From Geobacter sp. (GTDB lineage: Bacteria; Desulfobacterota; Desulfuromonadia; Geobacterales; Geobacteraceae), in contig POSG01000023.1 in NCBI GenBank assembly GCA_003314535.1, forward strand, positions 1-47,533: a stretch of 47,533 bases of DNA, written 5' to 3'. The notes under the pieces are model-generated. The model was given only the letters and a program-made list of their open reading frames with translations. It did no database searches and was not told where the DNA came from. The translations under genes were made by a program, and so were the position numbers. Of this stretch, positions 19,353 through 27,005 are shown piece after piece. The first letter of the stretch is position 1, and each line of letters starts with the position of its first letter.

Positions 19353-20306
19353 TCAGTAATTGCACAAGAAAAATATTATTCCCCACGCGACCAGCATAAG
19401 CATCGCAGTCCCATACATCAACCGGATCGCGCCCCGGTAGGAATCGCGGGACAATTCACGTAAGGGGTCGCCGATGGTCGGCTTTTCCACGATGGCCCCG
19501 AAATAGCTGTTGGCGCCGCCCAGCCTTACTCCCAATGATCCGGCGGCAGCAGCTTCCGGTATGCCGCTGTTGGGGGAGGAATGATTTCTTCCGTCCCTGG
19601 ACATGATACGGAAAGCGGATTTTCCCGACAGGCCGAGCAGCGGAGCAACCGTAACCATCAGCAGACCCGTCAGGCGTGCCGGAAGCCAGTTGGCCAGGTC
19701 GTCGAAGCGGGCCGAGGCCCAGCCGAAGCGGAGGTAGCGCTCGTTCTTGTAGCCCACCATGGAATCCAGGGTGTTGACCGCCTTGTACGCCAGTCCCAGG
19801 ACCGGGCCGCCGAGCATGAGGTAGAAAAGCGGCGCGATCACGCCGTCCGAGGTATTTTCAGCAACGGTTTCCACGAGCGCGCGCCAGATTTCCGGCTCGT
19901 CGAGATTCCCGGTGTCTCTGCCGACGATGCGGGACAGGAATTCTCGCGCGCCTGCCAGGTCCCCGGCCTCCAGCCGGTCGGCCACCAGCTTCGATTCCGC
20001 GTGCAGGGAGCGGGCGGCGAGACAGGTGTAGGAGAGCCAGGCCGATACTGCAAAACCGAGGTAAGGGTGCTGGGCATAGGCACCCTTCACGAGGAGCAGT
20101 GTAATTGATGCAGCCGATCCGACCACGGTGATGAGCAGCAGAATGCCGCCCAGGCGCTCATTTTTAGCCAGACGACGCAGGACCTTTTCCAGTATCGAGA
20201 CCATGTGGCCGATCCCCACCACCGGGTGGGGGAGCCAACGCGGGTCACCCAGGAGGAGGTCCAGGAGGACGGCGGTTAATAATATGTAGGCGGTGATTGG
20301 GTACAA
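19353..20306 (-). CDS. cbiB: Adenosylcobinamide-phosphate synthase CbiB
   Basis: This 317-residue membrane enzyme attaches (R)-1-amino-2-propanol phosphate (or ethanolamine phosphate in some bacteria) to adenosylcobyric acid. Family marks are LLDLLLGDPRWLPHPVVGIG, AENTSDGVIAPLFY and YKAVNTLDSMVGYKNERY. The start is TTG 20306, with AAAGGA 5-6 bases upstream; no ATG fits. It is the last gene of the B12 set but is cut off from cobQ by the 11-kb island, and I see no convincing promoter of its own. Confidence 0.95.
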   Translation of the reverse strand: MYPITAYILLTAVLLDLLLGDPRWLPHPVVGIGHMVSILEKVLRRLAKNERLGGILLLITVVGSAASITLLLVKGAYAQHPYLGFAVSAWLSYTCLAARSLHAESKLVADRLEAGDLAGAREFLSRIVGRDTGNLDEPEIWRALVETVAENTSDGVIAPLFYLMLGGPVLGLAYKAVNTLDSMVGYKNERYLRFGWASARFDDLANWLPARLTGLLMVTVAPLLGLSGKSAFRIMSRDGRNHSSPNSGIPEAAAAGSLGVRLGGANSYFGAIVEKPTIGDPLRELSRDSYRGAIRLMYGTAMLMLVAWGIIFFLCNY

Positions 20307-20572
20307 CGGTTATCCTTTGCCTGGGTAAGAATATCCGGCTTTTGCCATCAGTTTCAACTCATTCAATCAAACAACCGTCAACCAATTAAATTGCATATAA
20401 CTAATTGATGTTTATATGTTATTGTTGAGCATGGCAGTAAAGAACAACCATATTCATCAAACAACGATCAAGCAATTGTACGCTGTGATCAAGTACACCA
20501 GTTAAGATTCTTTTCCGTGCTTCCGACCAAATTATTAAGAACAACGGATAAGCCCGGCCAGTAACTGAACGG
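20307..20572. other. A+T-rich island/cbiB junction without a gene
   Basis: These 266 bases between the PIN gene and cbiB are visibly richer in A+T than cbiB. I find no integrase, tRNA or clear direct repeat. A short frame at 20419-20610 has no recognisable start signal or motif and is not called. Confidence 0.5.
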
Positions 20573-21070
20573 TCATAAGCATATGAAAATTGCTGGGCAC
20601 AAAAACTCAATTTTTACTCCGTTTGATTCAAGCGGTTCTCTGAAGTTCCACCAGTCTGAATCAGTTGCATTGAGAACTGTGGATTTTTTGCCGCTTGCCA
20701 GAGCAACTGCCACGAATTTTCGGTCCGCACGATCAAAACACGCCAAATCAGGATCATTGGGGAATTCGTCAAAATCTTGGGGATCATTTTCTTTCGGTGT
20801 AATCTCAATCTGCTGGCAATAGCGAGAGTTTGCCTGATTGTACCAAAGCCATTTGCAGAACGCATCACCCAATCCCGGCTGTCCGGAGAGACAGGCATAT
20901 CGACGGTACTCGTCGAATATCCGCATGCCAGAATCAACCAGCACCAGTTTGCCGGTCTTCACCTTTGCAAGGGCAGAGACACAGGCCAGAACACAATCCG
21001 GACCTGCCTGTTCGGACTTGTCGTTGGCCGCCACCAGGACATTGGTGTCGATCACCACGGCCGGTCTCAT
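20573..21070 (-). CDS. PIN-domain nuclease of the ATPase-PIN module
   Basis: The 165-residue protein begins VVIDTNVLVAAND, a PIN-domain start. The expected acidic residues are present: Asp8, Glu54 (IFDEYRR), Asp116 (FDRADRKFVAVAL) and Asp137 (NATDSDWW). PIN nucleases are metal-dependent RNases, including tRNA-cutting VapC toxins. The ATG overlaps the upstream ATPase stop (ATGA), so the two are co-translated. No VapB-like antitoxin is adjacent. I infer an effector controlled by the ATPase. It is the last gene of the restriction operon. Confidence 0.85.
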   Translation of the reverse strand: MRPAVVIDTNVLVAANDKSEQAGPDCVLACVSALAKVKTGKLVLVDSGMRIFDEYRRYACLSGQPGLGDAFCKWLWYNQANSRYCQQIEITPKENDPQDFDEFPNDPDLACFDRADRKFVAVALASGKKSTVLNATDSDWWNFREPLESNGVKIEFLCPAIFICL

Positions 21071-22443
21071 CCCTCACCCCGCTTCTTTCGCTCCATTATT
21101 GCACGTGACATGGCCGCCATCTCACCGAACTCATCTCCGAAGAATCCATCCGGCCAATTCGTGATATTACCGAACAGATCTAGGTTCAACTGTTTCAGTG
21201 TCGAGACGCCAGCCGTCATATCGCAAAAATAAAGGGCTGCTTCTTCACTCGAAAGCTTTTCTTCGGCGATTCGTCTTTGCAGACGCTTCAGCAGATGCTC
21301 GCTGTGGCTTTCAAGGATTATCTGAATCTTTCTCGTTTTAATGGCGTCGATGAATACATCTGCCAGCCCCGCCTGGACAGAAGGATGAAGGTGAATCTCC
21401 GGTTGCTCCATCAATACGGTGGAGCCTTCAGGAACGTAGTAGCAGAGGGTAAGGACCGGCAGGATCTGCGACACCCCGAAGCCGACATCGGTAATCAAAA
21501 CCCTCGCGCTGGTCGGGCTTTTCCTCACCCAGACCTGGTAAAGATTGCTTCCCTCCTTGATTGGTTCAACGGAGAAGCTGTGAATCAGCTTAAGTTCTTT
21601 CAGCCAATGAGCCACGAACTCTTCGACGGTAAAACTCTTTTTCCCTTTGCCGCGCGAAATTTTTTCCTTCCTTTCCCGTGAAGCAAGCAGGGCATCCACA
21701 ACCTTTTCACCGCGCCGCCCCATGTCTGCGGGTTGGGAGCCGGCCCAGGTATATTCCCGTTTCGGATATTCTCGCAGGGGACCGAGATAATAGACACTGG
21801 CGAACAGGTTTTCAAAAGCAAGTTCCAGATCAGCGAGAAATGCGGCGTTCTGGTAATATGCCTTGACCTGATCCGGGAAGCCGTAGCATTTGGTTGGGGC
21901 GGGGAGAGGCCACACCCTGCCCGGAGTCCGGATAAACCTGAAGGTCTCGCCGGAAACTTTTTTCTCGGGGAAAAGATCGTATTTATCCTTGGATTTGGGT
22001 TTACGGACCATTCCGAAGGATTGGCCCGCAAAACCATAGACTAGTTTTTTTACAGATGTGCGACCCGATCCGTTCTCATCTATCTCAGCAATGAAGGAAA
22101 GAGACGTCCCCTCAAAAAGATTATTTCCTTCTCGCTCCGGATCTTCGATGGTCAGCACCTTTTGAAGGTCCCACTCCAAAGCATATTTCATCGAAGTAGC
22201 TTCAGCGTGGTTGAAGAGCACTTCTCGAAATGTACCCAATTCCACTAGACTCCCCTTGTCACCTAGATGGAGTACCTGGGAACGATCAGCAGATTCAGCG
22301 GTCTGCTTTAACATTAGAAATAGCTGGAGAATGCTGGTTTTTCCGGAACTGTTGCTGCCGAAAAGGCCGGTGATCGGTGCTAGGGGGATTTCTCCGGTTT
22401 GCTCCCAGGATTTGAAATTGGATGCGGATAGTTTCCGGATCAT
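21067..22443 (-). CDS. AAA ATPase, DUF3696/OLD-like
   Basis: The 458-residue protein has an ABC/SMC-type ATPase head: Walker A GSNSSGKT (residues 29-36), Walker B VLMEQPEIHLHP and the switch histidine in ILESHSEHLL. The C-terminal WPDGFFGDEFGEM matches the DUF3696 tail found in predicted defence ATPases. It has no TOPRIM nuclease domain, unlike OLD proteins. GAGGAGGT stands before the ATG. It lies 12 bases after a 43-aa frame and overlaps the PIN gene by 4 bases. A likely job is sensing infection or restriction failure and triggering the PIN nuclease (inference). Confidence 0.85.
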   Translation of the reverse strand: MIRKLSASNFKSWEQTGEIPLAPITGLFGSNSSGKTSILQLFLMLKQTAESADRSQVLHLGDKGSLVELGTFREVLFNHAEATSMKYALEWDLQKVLTIEDPEREGNNLFEGTSLSFIAEIDENGSGRTSVKKLVYGFAGQSFGMVRKPKSKDKYDLFPEKKVSGETFRFIRTPGRVWPLPAPTKCYGFPDQVKAYYQNAAFLADLELAFENLFASVYYLGPLREYPKREYTWAGSQPADMGRRGEKVVDALLASRERKEKISRGKGKKSFTVEEFVAHWLKELKLIHSFSVEPIKEGSNLYQVWVRKSPTSARVLITDVGFGVSQILPVLTLCYYVPEGSTVLMEQPEIHLHPSVQAGLADVFIDAIKTRKIQIILESHSEHLLKRLQRRIAEEKLSSEEAALYFCDMTAGVSTLKQLNLDLFGNITNWPDGFFGDEFGEMAAMSRAIMERKKRGEG

Positions 22444-22455
22444 ACGACCACCTCC

Positions 22456-22587
22456 TCAGTGGCTTATGGGGTTTATGAAGATTTGACGAATTCGAATGCA
22501 TTGAGACAGGATTTGCTTTTGTTCATCGGAAAAATATGGTGACTGCGTGATTAAATATGCGGTTGCGCGTTGAATTCTCCTTCTCAT
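22456..22587 (-). CDS. Possible 43-aa peptide between hsdR and the ATPase gene
   Basis: A 43-codon frame (starts MRRRIQRATAYLITQSPYF, ends NPISH) begins at an ATG that overlaps the hsdR stop as ATGA. It ends 12 bases before the ATPase start. The peptide is basic at the N-terminus and has a helix-prone middle. It has no ribosome-binding site of its own, so it would depend on translational coupling to hsdR. I do not recognise the sequence. It may be a real small regulator or only the coupling region. Confidence 0.4.
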   Translation of the reverse strand: MRRRIQRATAYLITQSPYFSDEQKQILSQCIRIRQIFINPISH

Positions 22588-25500
22588 GCGGCCCATTTCA
22601 TGCCTTTGCCGGCATAATCCAGCATGGACTCGAATATTGCATCGCATTTCATCTTGAACATCACACGGTCATAGCTGTCAGGGAGCTTTTTGTCAAGCAC
22701 CTGCTCCACTGCTGCCCGAACCCGCTTTTGCGTCTGTGAGTCCTTGAACCAGTCTTGCACAAGCACCCTTGGCTGTTCTTTCAGTAAACGGTGCAGCAGA
22801 GCTTTTGCCGCCAGCTTGACCTTCTGTTCTTCTGCTTTGGTCATCTTTTCTTTTTTCAGAAGATCGAAAAGTTCCAGTTCATCTTCCGTCAGCCCTTCTT
22901 TTGCCGCCCGTTCGTCTTCTTCCCGCAACTCCTGGGTGTATTTGACCAGTTCATCGAAATAGTTCTCATTGGACGACCCGCCGGCGTTGTAGGTGTCGAT
23001 TATCTGTTGCAGTCGCTGGGCAAAGTCGATTCTTGTCAGGTTTTGCTCAAGCATCAACTGCAGTTTGTTTTCCAGGAACGCACGGAGGTTGGCAATCTCG
23101 ATGTTCTTGTACGATGTCTGTTTGAAATCTTCCCGCAATTTGTCAAAGTTGATCTTGCTCAGGTCCCATTTCTTCCCCTTGACGACAATCTGATATTCCG
23201 GCTTGTGGTCACCGCCCATGAATCTTTCAGCGTTATCGACCACAACGCTTTCATCCAGAAGCTCGCCGATGCGGATGCTTATCTTGTCGATATCTGTCTG
23301 CTCGATTATGCCGTCGATCACTCCGCGCAGATACTGGAATACGGCCACAAAACGGACCGCCGGTTTCCCCAGGATCTCCGGTTTGGTGGCCTCGTAGAGC
23401 GAGGTTATCGTATTCTCGTACACGTTGAACGATTTGCGCCATTCTTCATTCCCCAGCAGAATGTCGGCAAATTCGGTGAACCGTCCGATGTTTTTGAATA
23501 TCTCTCTGGAATCCATCACTTCAGCAAGGTCGATTTCCTTTTCTAGGCAGAATGCCAATCCTTGTTGCACGGCTTCGTCCAACAACCGAAACAGCTCCGA
23601 CTTCTCCCGTACCGGCGGTTGGTCCAACCCTTCCTGCCCCTGCGCATAATCCTTGAGGGCCTTTTTCATGTTGCGGAAGACGTTGTAGTAATCGACTATC
23701 TCGCCGTTTTTCTTGGTTACGTCATTGATTTTCCAGGAGGTTACCCGGTTGGCGCGGGCGATTGTCTGCATCAGGGTGTGGTCCTTCATAGGCTTGTCCA
23801 GGTAGAGTGTCGAAACCGTCGGCGCATCGAAGCCGGTCAGCCACATGGCGCAGACAAAGACCAGTTGCAGCGGATGGGCGGGATCTTTGAAGTTGTACTC
23901 GATATCGTGACCCTGTTTGTCCAGTTTGTTTATCCGGTCGCGGTGCTCTTTGACATTGAGTTTCTGTTCCTTGAACTTCTCTTCCTCCCCTGCTTCTTCG
24001 CTGATAACAACTGCCATCTTCACCGTGCGCATGTACTCAACTATCCGCTTCAATCGGGCCTTTTCGATTTCGTTGGCGGTTTTATTGATAATTCCATGCA
24101 GCCGCTTCAGTTCTTCTTTCCAGTGGTTCTGAACTTTGTCGAACATCTTGACGGCGGTAAATTTGTCCACCGATATGACCATCCCTTTACCCAGATAGCC
24201 GCGACGGGGGAAGTGGAAGACGAGATCTTTGGCAATTGTTTCCAGCCGATCATCCCGCTTGATGACTTCGATCTCCTGAGAGAACTTTTTCTCCAGCTTT
24301 GCCTGCTGGGCCTCGTCAAGGTTCTCATCTTCCAGGATCTCGTAGAATTCATCACCCAGATCCTCGTTCTGGATCAAAACTTCCGGAACCCGCTTTTCGT
24401 AAAAGAGCGGCACCGTTGCGCCGTCGTCCATGGATTGCTGGAAGTTGTACTCGCTGACGTAATCCCCGAACCACGCGTTAGTTTTGCGTTCCCGCCCGAG
24501 CAGTGGGGTGCCGGTAAATGCCAGATATTGAGCCTTGGGGAGACCTTTGCGCATGTTCTCGGCGAAGGTCCGGTACTGGGTGCGGTGGGCCTCATCGACG
24601 ATAACCACGATATCATTCCGGTCGGAGAGGACCGGATATTCCTTCCCCTTGTCGAAGCGGAACTTTTGAATAAGGGTGAAAACGAGCCGCTTGTTCTGGC
24701 CCAGGAACTTGCGCATCTCTTCGCTGTTCTTCGGCTGGGCTGCTTCGTGTTTTTTCACCGTGCCGGTATTGAGGAAGTTGCGGTAAATCTGGCCGTCCAG
24801 ATCCTCCCGGTCGGTGATGACCACAAAGGTAAAATTGCCGGTCAGTTTACGAAAGATTTTGCGAACGTAGAAGATCATCGAAAAGCTCTTTCCTGATCCC
24901 TGGGTGTGCCAGAAGACCCCCAGCTTCCCTCCCTTTTTTTTCCGTTCCAAGAACGCTTTGAAGGCATTGTTTACACCGATGAACTGGTGGTTCTGGGCGA
25001 TGATCTTTTCCGTGTCCTTGTGGTATATGATGAAGTTTTCCAGGTAATCAAGCAGCCTCGCCGGAGCGCATAACCCAGCGACGGCCAGTTCCACGCTGGT
25101 GCCCTGGCGCTGAATCTTTTGCGTGTCAACCTTCTCTTTTTCGCTCTCCACCCGCAACCATTTGAAAAAAAACTCCCACGGAGAATTGAAGCTGCCGACT
25201 TTCGTCTCGACGGCATTGGAGAGGATACAAAAGGCGTTGAACAGGAAGAGTTGCGGGATTTCCTTGCGATAGGTAATGAGGTTATCGTCAAAGGCGGTCT
25301 TCAGTTTGACATTGGAATTTTTCAGCTCGATGAAGACGAGCGGGATACCGTTCACATAGAGCAGAATGTCGGGCCGGCGGTAGTTCCTTTCTCCCTTGAT
25401 CCAGAGCTGCGAGACGACCAGAAAACGGTTATGTTTCGAGCCGGGATCGAAATCAATAACCCTGACCCGTTCCTGCTCCTTTTTCCCCTGCGCGTTTTCG

Positions 25501-25817
25501 AACTCCACCGGGATGCCGTCGCGGATGAGCCCGTCGATCTCCCGGTTTGCGGCAATGGGTGACATGGCGTAACGCTTGTCTGTAAGAACCGCTAACGCCT
25601 CGTCGATTGCCGTTTCCGGGATTCCCTGATTGATCCGTATCGCCGCCTCTTTCAACCTCTCGCCGAGAATCACCTCCCGCTTGTCACTCCGCTCCGATCG
25701 GTCGTTCAGGTCTTCCGCGTCGCTGGTATAACAGTTGAGCATATCAAAACAGAACTGCTCTTTCAGCCGTTTCAGGATGGCCTTCTCGATGGCGTCTTCG
25801 GAGATGAAGTTGGGCAT
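22584..25817 (-). CDS. hsdR: Type I restriction endonuclease subunit R
   Basis: The 1077-residue motor-nuclease translocates DNA and cuts it when unmodified sites are met. The N-terminal PD-(D/E)xK nuclease has Asp150 and Glu164-Leu-Lys166 (RRPDILLYVNGIPLVFIELK). The SF2 motor has Walker A TQGSGKS (305-311), DEAH (408-411), FTGTP (motif III) and QTIARANRV (motif VI). A helical C-terminal region follows. Length is normal for the family and the frame is intact. It starts 12 bases after hsdS. Confidence 0.96.
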   Translation of the reverse strand: MPNFISEDAIEKAILKRLKEQFCFDMLNCYTSDAEDLNDRSERSDKREVILGERLKEAAIRINQGIPETAIDEALAVLTDKRYAMSPIAANREIDGLIRDGIPVEFENAQGKKEQERVRVIDFDPGSKHNRFLVVSQLWIKGERNYRRPDILLYVNGIPLVFIELKNSNVKLKTAFDDNLITYRKEIPQLFLFNAFCILSNAVETKVGSFNSPWEFFFKWLRVESEKEKVDTQKIQRQGTSVELAVAGLCAPARLLDYLENFIIYHKDTEKIIAQNHQFIGVNNAFKAFLERKKKGGKLGVFWHTQGSGKSFSMIFYVRKIFRKLTGNFTFVVITDREDLDGQIYRNFLNTGTVKKHEAAQPKNSEEMRKFLGQNKRLVFTLIQKFRFDKGKEYPVLSDRNDIVVIVDEAHRTQYRTFAENMRKGLPKAQYLAFTGTPLLGRERKTNAWFGDYVSEYNFQQSMDDGATVPLFYEKRVPEVLIQNEDLGDEFYEILEDENLDEAQQAKLEKKFSQEIEVIKRDDRLETIAKDLVFHFPRRGYLGKGMVISVDKFTAVKMFDKVQNHWKEELKRLHGIINKTANEIEKARLKRIVEYMRTVKMAVVISEEAGEEEKFKEQKLNVKEHRDRINKLDKQGHDIEYNFKDPAHPLQLVFVCAMWLTGFDAPTVSTLYLDKPMKDHTLMQTIARANRVTSWKINDVTKKNGEIVDYYNVFRNMKKALKDYAQGQEGLDQPPVREKSELFRLLDEAVQQGLAFCLEKEIDLAEVMDSREIFKNIGRFTEFADILLGNEEWRKSFNVYENTITSLYEATKPEILGKPAVRFVAVFQYLRGVIDGIIEQTDIDKISIRIGELLDESVVVDNAERFMGGDHKPEYQIVVKGKKWDLSKINFDKLREDFKQTSYKNIEIANLRAFLENKLQLMLEQNLTRIDFAQRLQQIIDTYNAGGSSNENYFDELVKYTQELREEDERAAKEGLTEDELELFDLLKKEKMTKAEEQKVKLAAKALLHRLLKEQPRVLVQDWFKDSQTQKRVRAAVEQVLDKKLPDSYDRVMFKMKCDAIFESMLDYAGKGMKWAA

Positions 25818-25829
25818 GGGCGGAATCCT

Positions 25830-27005
25830 TTATCTCACGGTCTCTTCCTGCATGCTTGGTGGAAACTGGATGTCGAGATTTACGACGGACAGTTTGCCGG
25901 AGATGAGGCGGGGGTGCAAGGAATCCCGTACAGCAATTAACTTGTTGTTTTGACTATTCAAATTGTCACGCAGGGCAAACAGGTCCCTCGCGTAGTCCGA
26001 AAATTTTTGAATAAGCGAAGCTGGCGGCAAATAAAATTGATTGGAATATGCCTGGTTGCGGTTTAAGCCCGGTACGGCCGCATCGTTATTTATGAAATTC
26101 ATGGATTCCAGCATGAAATAGAGGTAGTGGACACTGATGTCTGAGCTTACATAGTAGACCGTATCGATTGGGAAAAAATCCTTATCAGACCAGTGAATAC
26201 TTCCCACGTTTCCTTTTCGTCCAACGATTATGCCCGGTGCATTCACTAATGCTTTTTTGTGCATTCCGACAATACCGCTAGATCCGAATACTGGAAAATC
26301 ACCTGGAACTCGTTCATCTTCCTTGAGTGCCTTTCCGTAACAAAGCTTTAAAATCTCGCCAAGCCTTTTGATTTGCCACCCCTCCGGCACCCCTTTCACA
26401 ACCTTCACTTTCTCATGCCCCGGAAACCGCATTCGCACAAACCATTCACGGTAGATTTCCTCGGCCATTTTTTCCAGCAGGGCTATGCGGCGCTTGTTGT
26501 TTTCGATCAGGTCGTCGTAGGCGGAGAGGACGGCGGCGATTCTTTCTTGTTCCGGTTTGTCAGGCACTTTGACCTTAATACTTTCAAAAACTGATTTGGG
26601 AACTATTGGTGTATCTATCCCGGAATTGTACGAGAAAATTATGGGCTCGTATGCCCTCAAGAGGTAATAAACAAATTTGAAGTTGTTTTCACTGTTCACA
26701 ATAATAGAATTGATCTGCTGATTGGTCAGGCATGTTTTGCTTGCAATGCCCATCTTACCAAAAGCAAAACTCAAACATGTAAACATCACGGCATTACAGG
26801 GAATTACCTGATTCTTAAACTTTTCAAGAGCCTTAGCAGAAATGCGCGTTTCAGTTTGGGTTACGTAGTAGCTGTTCCAATCAAGGTCTTTGGGAGAAAC
26901 GAATAACTCATCACCATCGAAGAAATCACGGTTACCAGTTGGCGGTGTCTTACCCGTTATTACTCTCCCGAGTTCCTTGATTTGCTTAGTTTCCCAACCC
27001 TTCAT
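25830..27005 (-). CDS. hsdS: Type I restriction-modification specificity subunit S
   Basis: The 391-residue protein has two target recognition domains, about residues 1-150 and 205-345. They are separated by the conserved helix PEQERIAAVLSAYDDLIENNKRRIALLEKMAEEIYREWF, repeated in weaker form near the C-terminus (LFALRDNLNSQNNKLIAVRDSLHPRLISGKL). It would recognise a split site; the sequence recognised cannot be predicted. The ATG overlaps the hsdM stop (ATGA). The recognition domains are notably A+T-rich compared with hsdM, as often seen for exchanged domains. Confidence 0.95.
   Translation of the reverse strand: MKGWETKQIKELGRVITGKTPPTGNRDFFDGDELFVSPKDLDWNSYYVTQTETRISAKALEKFKNQVIPCNAVMFTCLSFAFGKMGIASKTCLTNQQINSIIVNSENNFKFVYYLLRAYEPIIFSYNSGIDTPIVPKSVFESIKVKVPDKPEQERIAAVLSAYDDLIENNKRRIALLEKMAEEIYREWFVRMRFPGHEKVKVVKGVPEGWQIKRLGEILKLCYGKALKEDERVPGDFPVFGSSGIVGMHKKALVNAPGIIVGRKGNVGSIHWSDKDFFPIDTVYYVSSDISVHYLYFMLESMNFINNDAAVPGLNRNQAYSNQFYLPPASLIQKFSDYARDLFALRDNLNSQNNKLIAVRDSLHPRLISGKLSVVNLDIQFPPSMQEETVR

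Noticed and set aside
20419-20610. 63-codon minus-strand frame next to the PIN gene
   Set aside because: It overlaps the end of the PIN gene, has no ribosome-binding site and no motif.
23562-24896. Plus-strand frame of 444 codons over hsdR
   Set aside because: Opposite the intact HsdR motor domain; no start signal or known motif.
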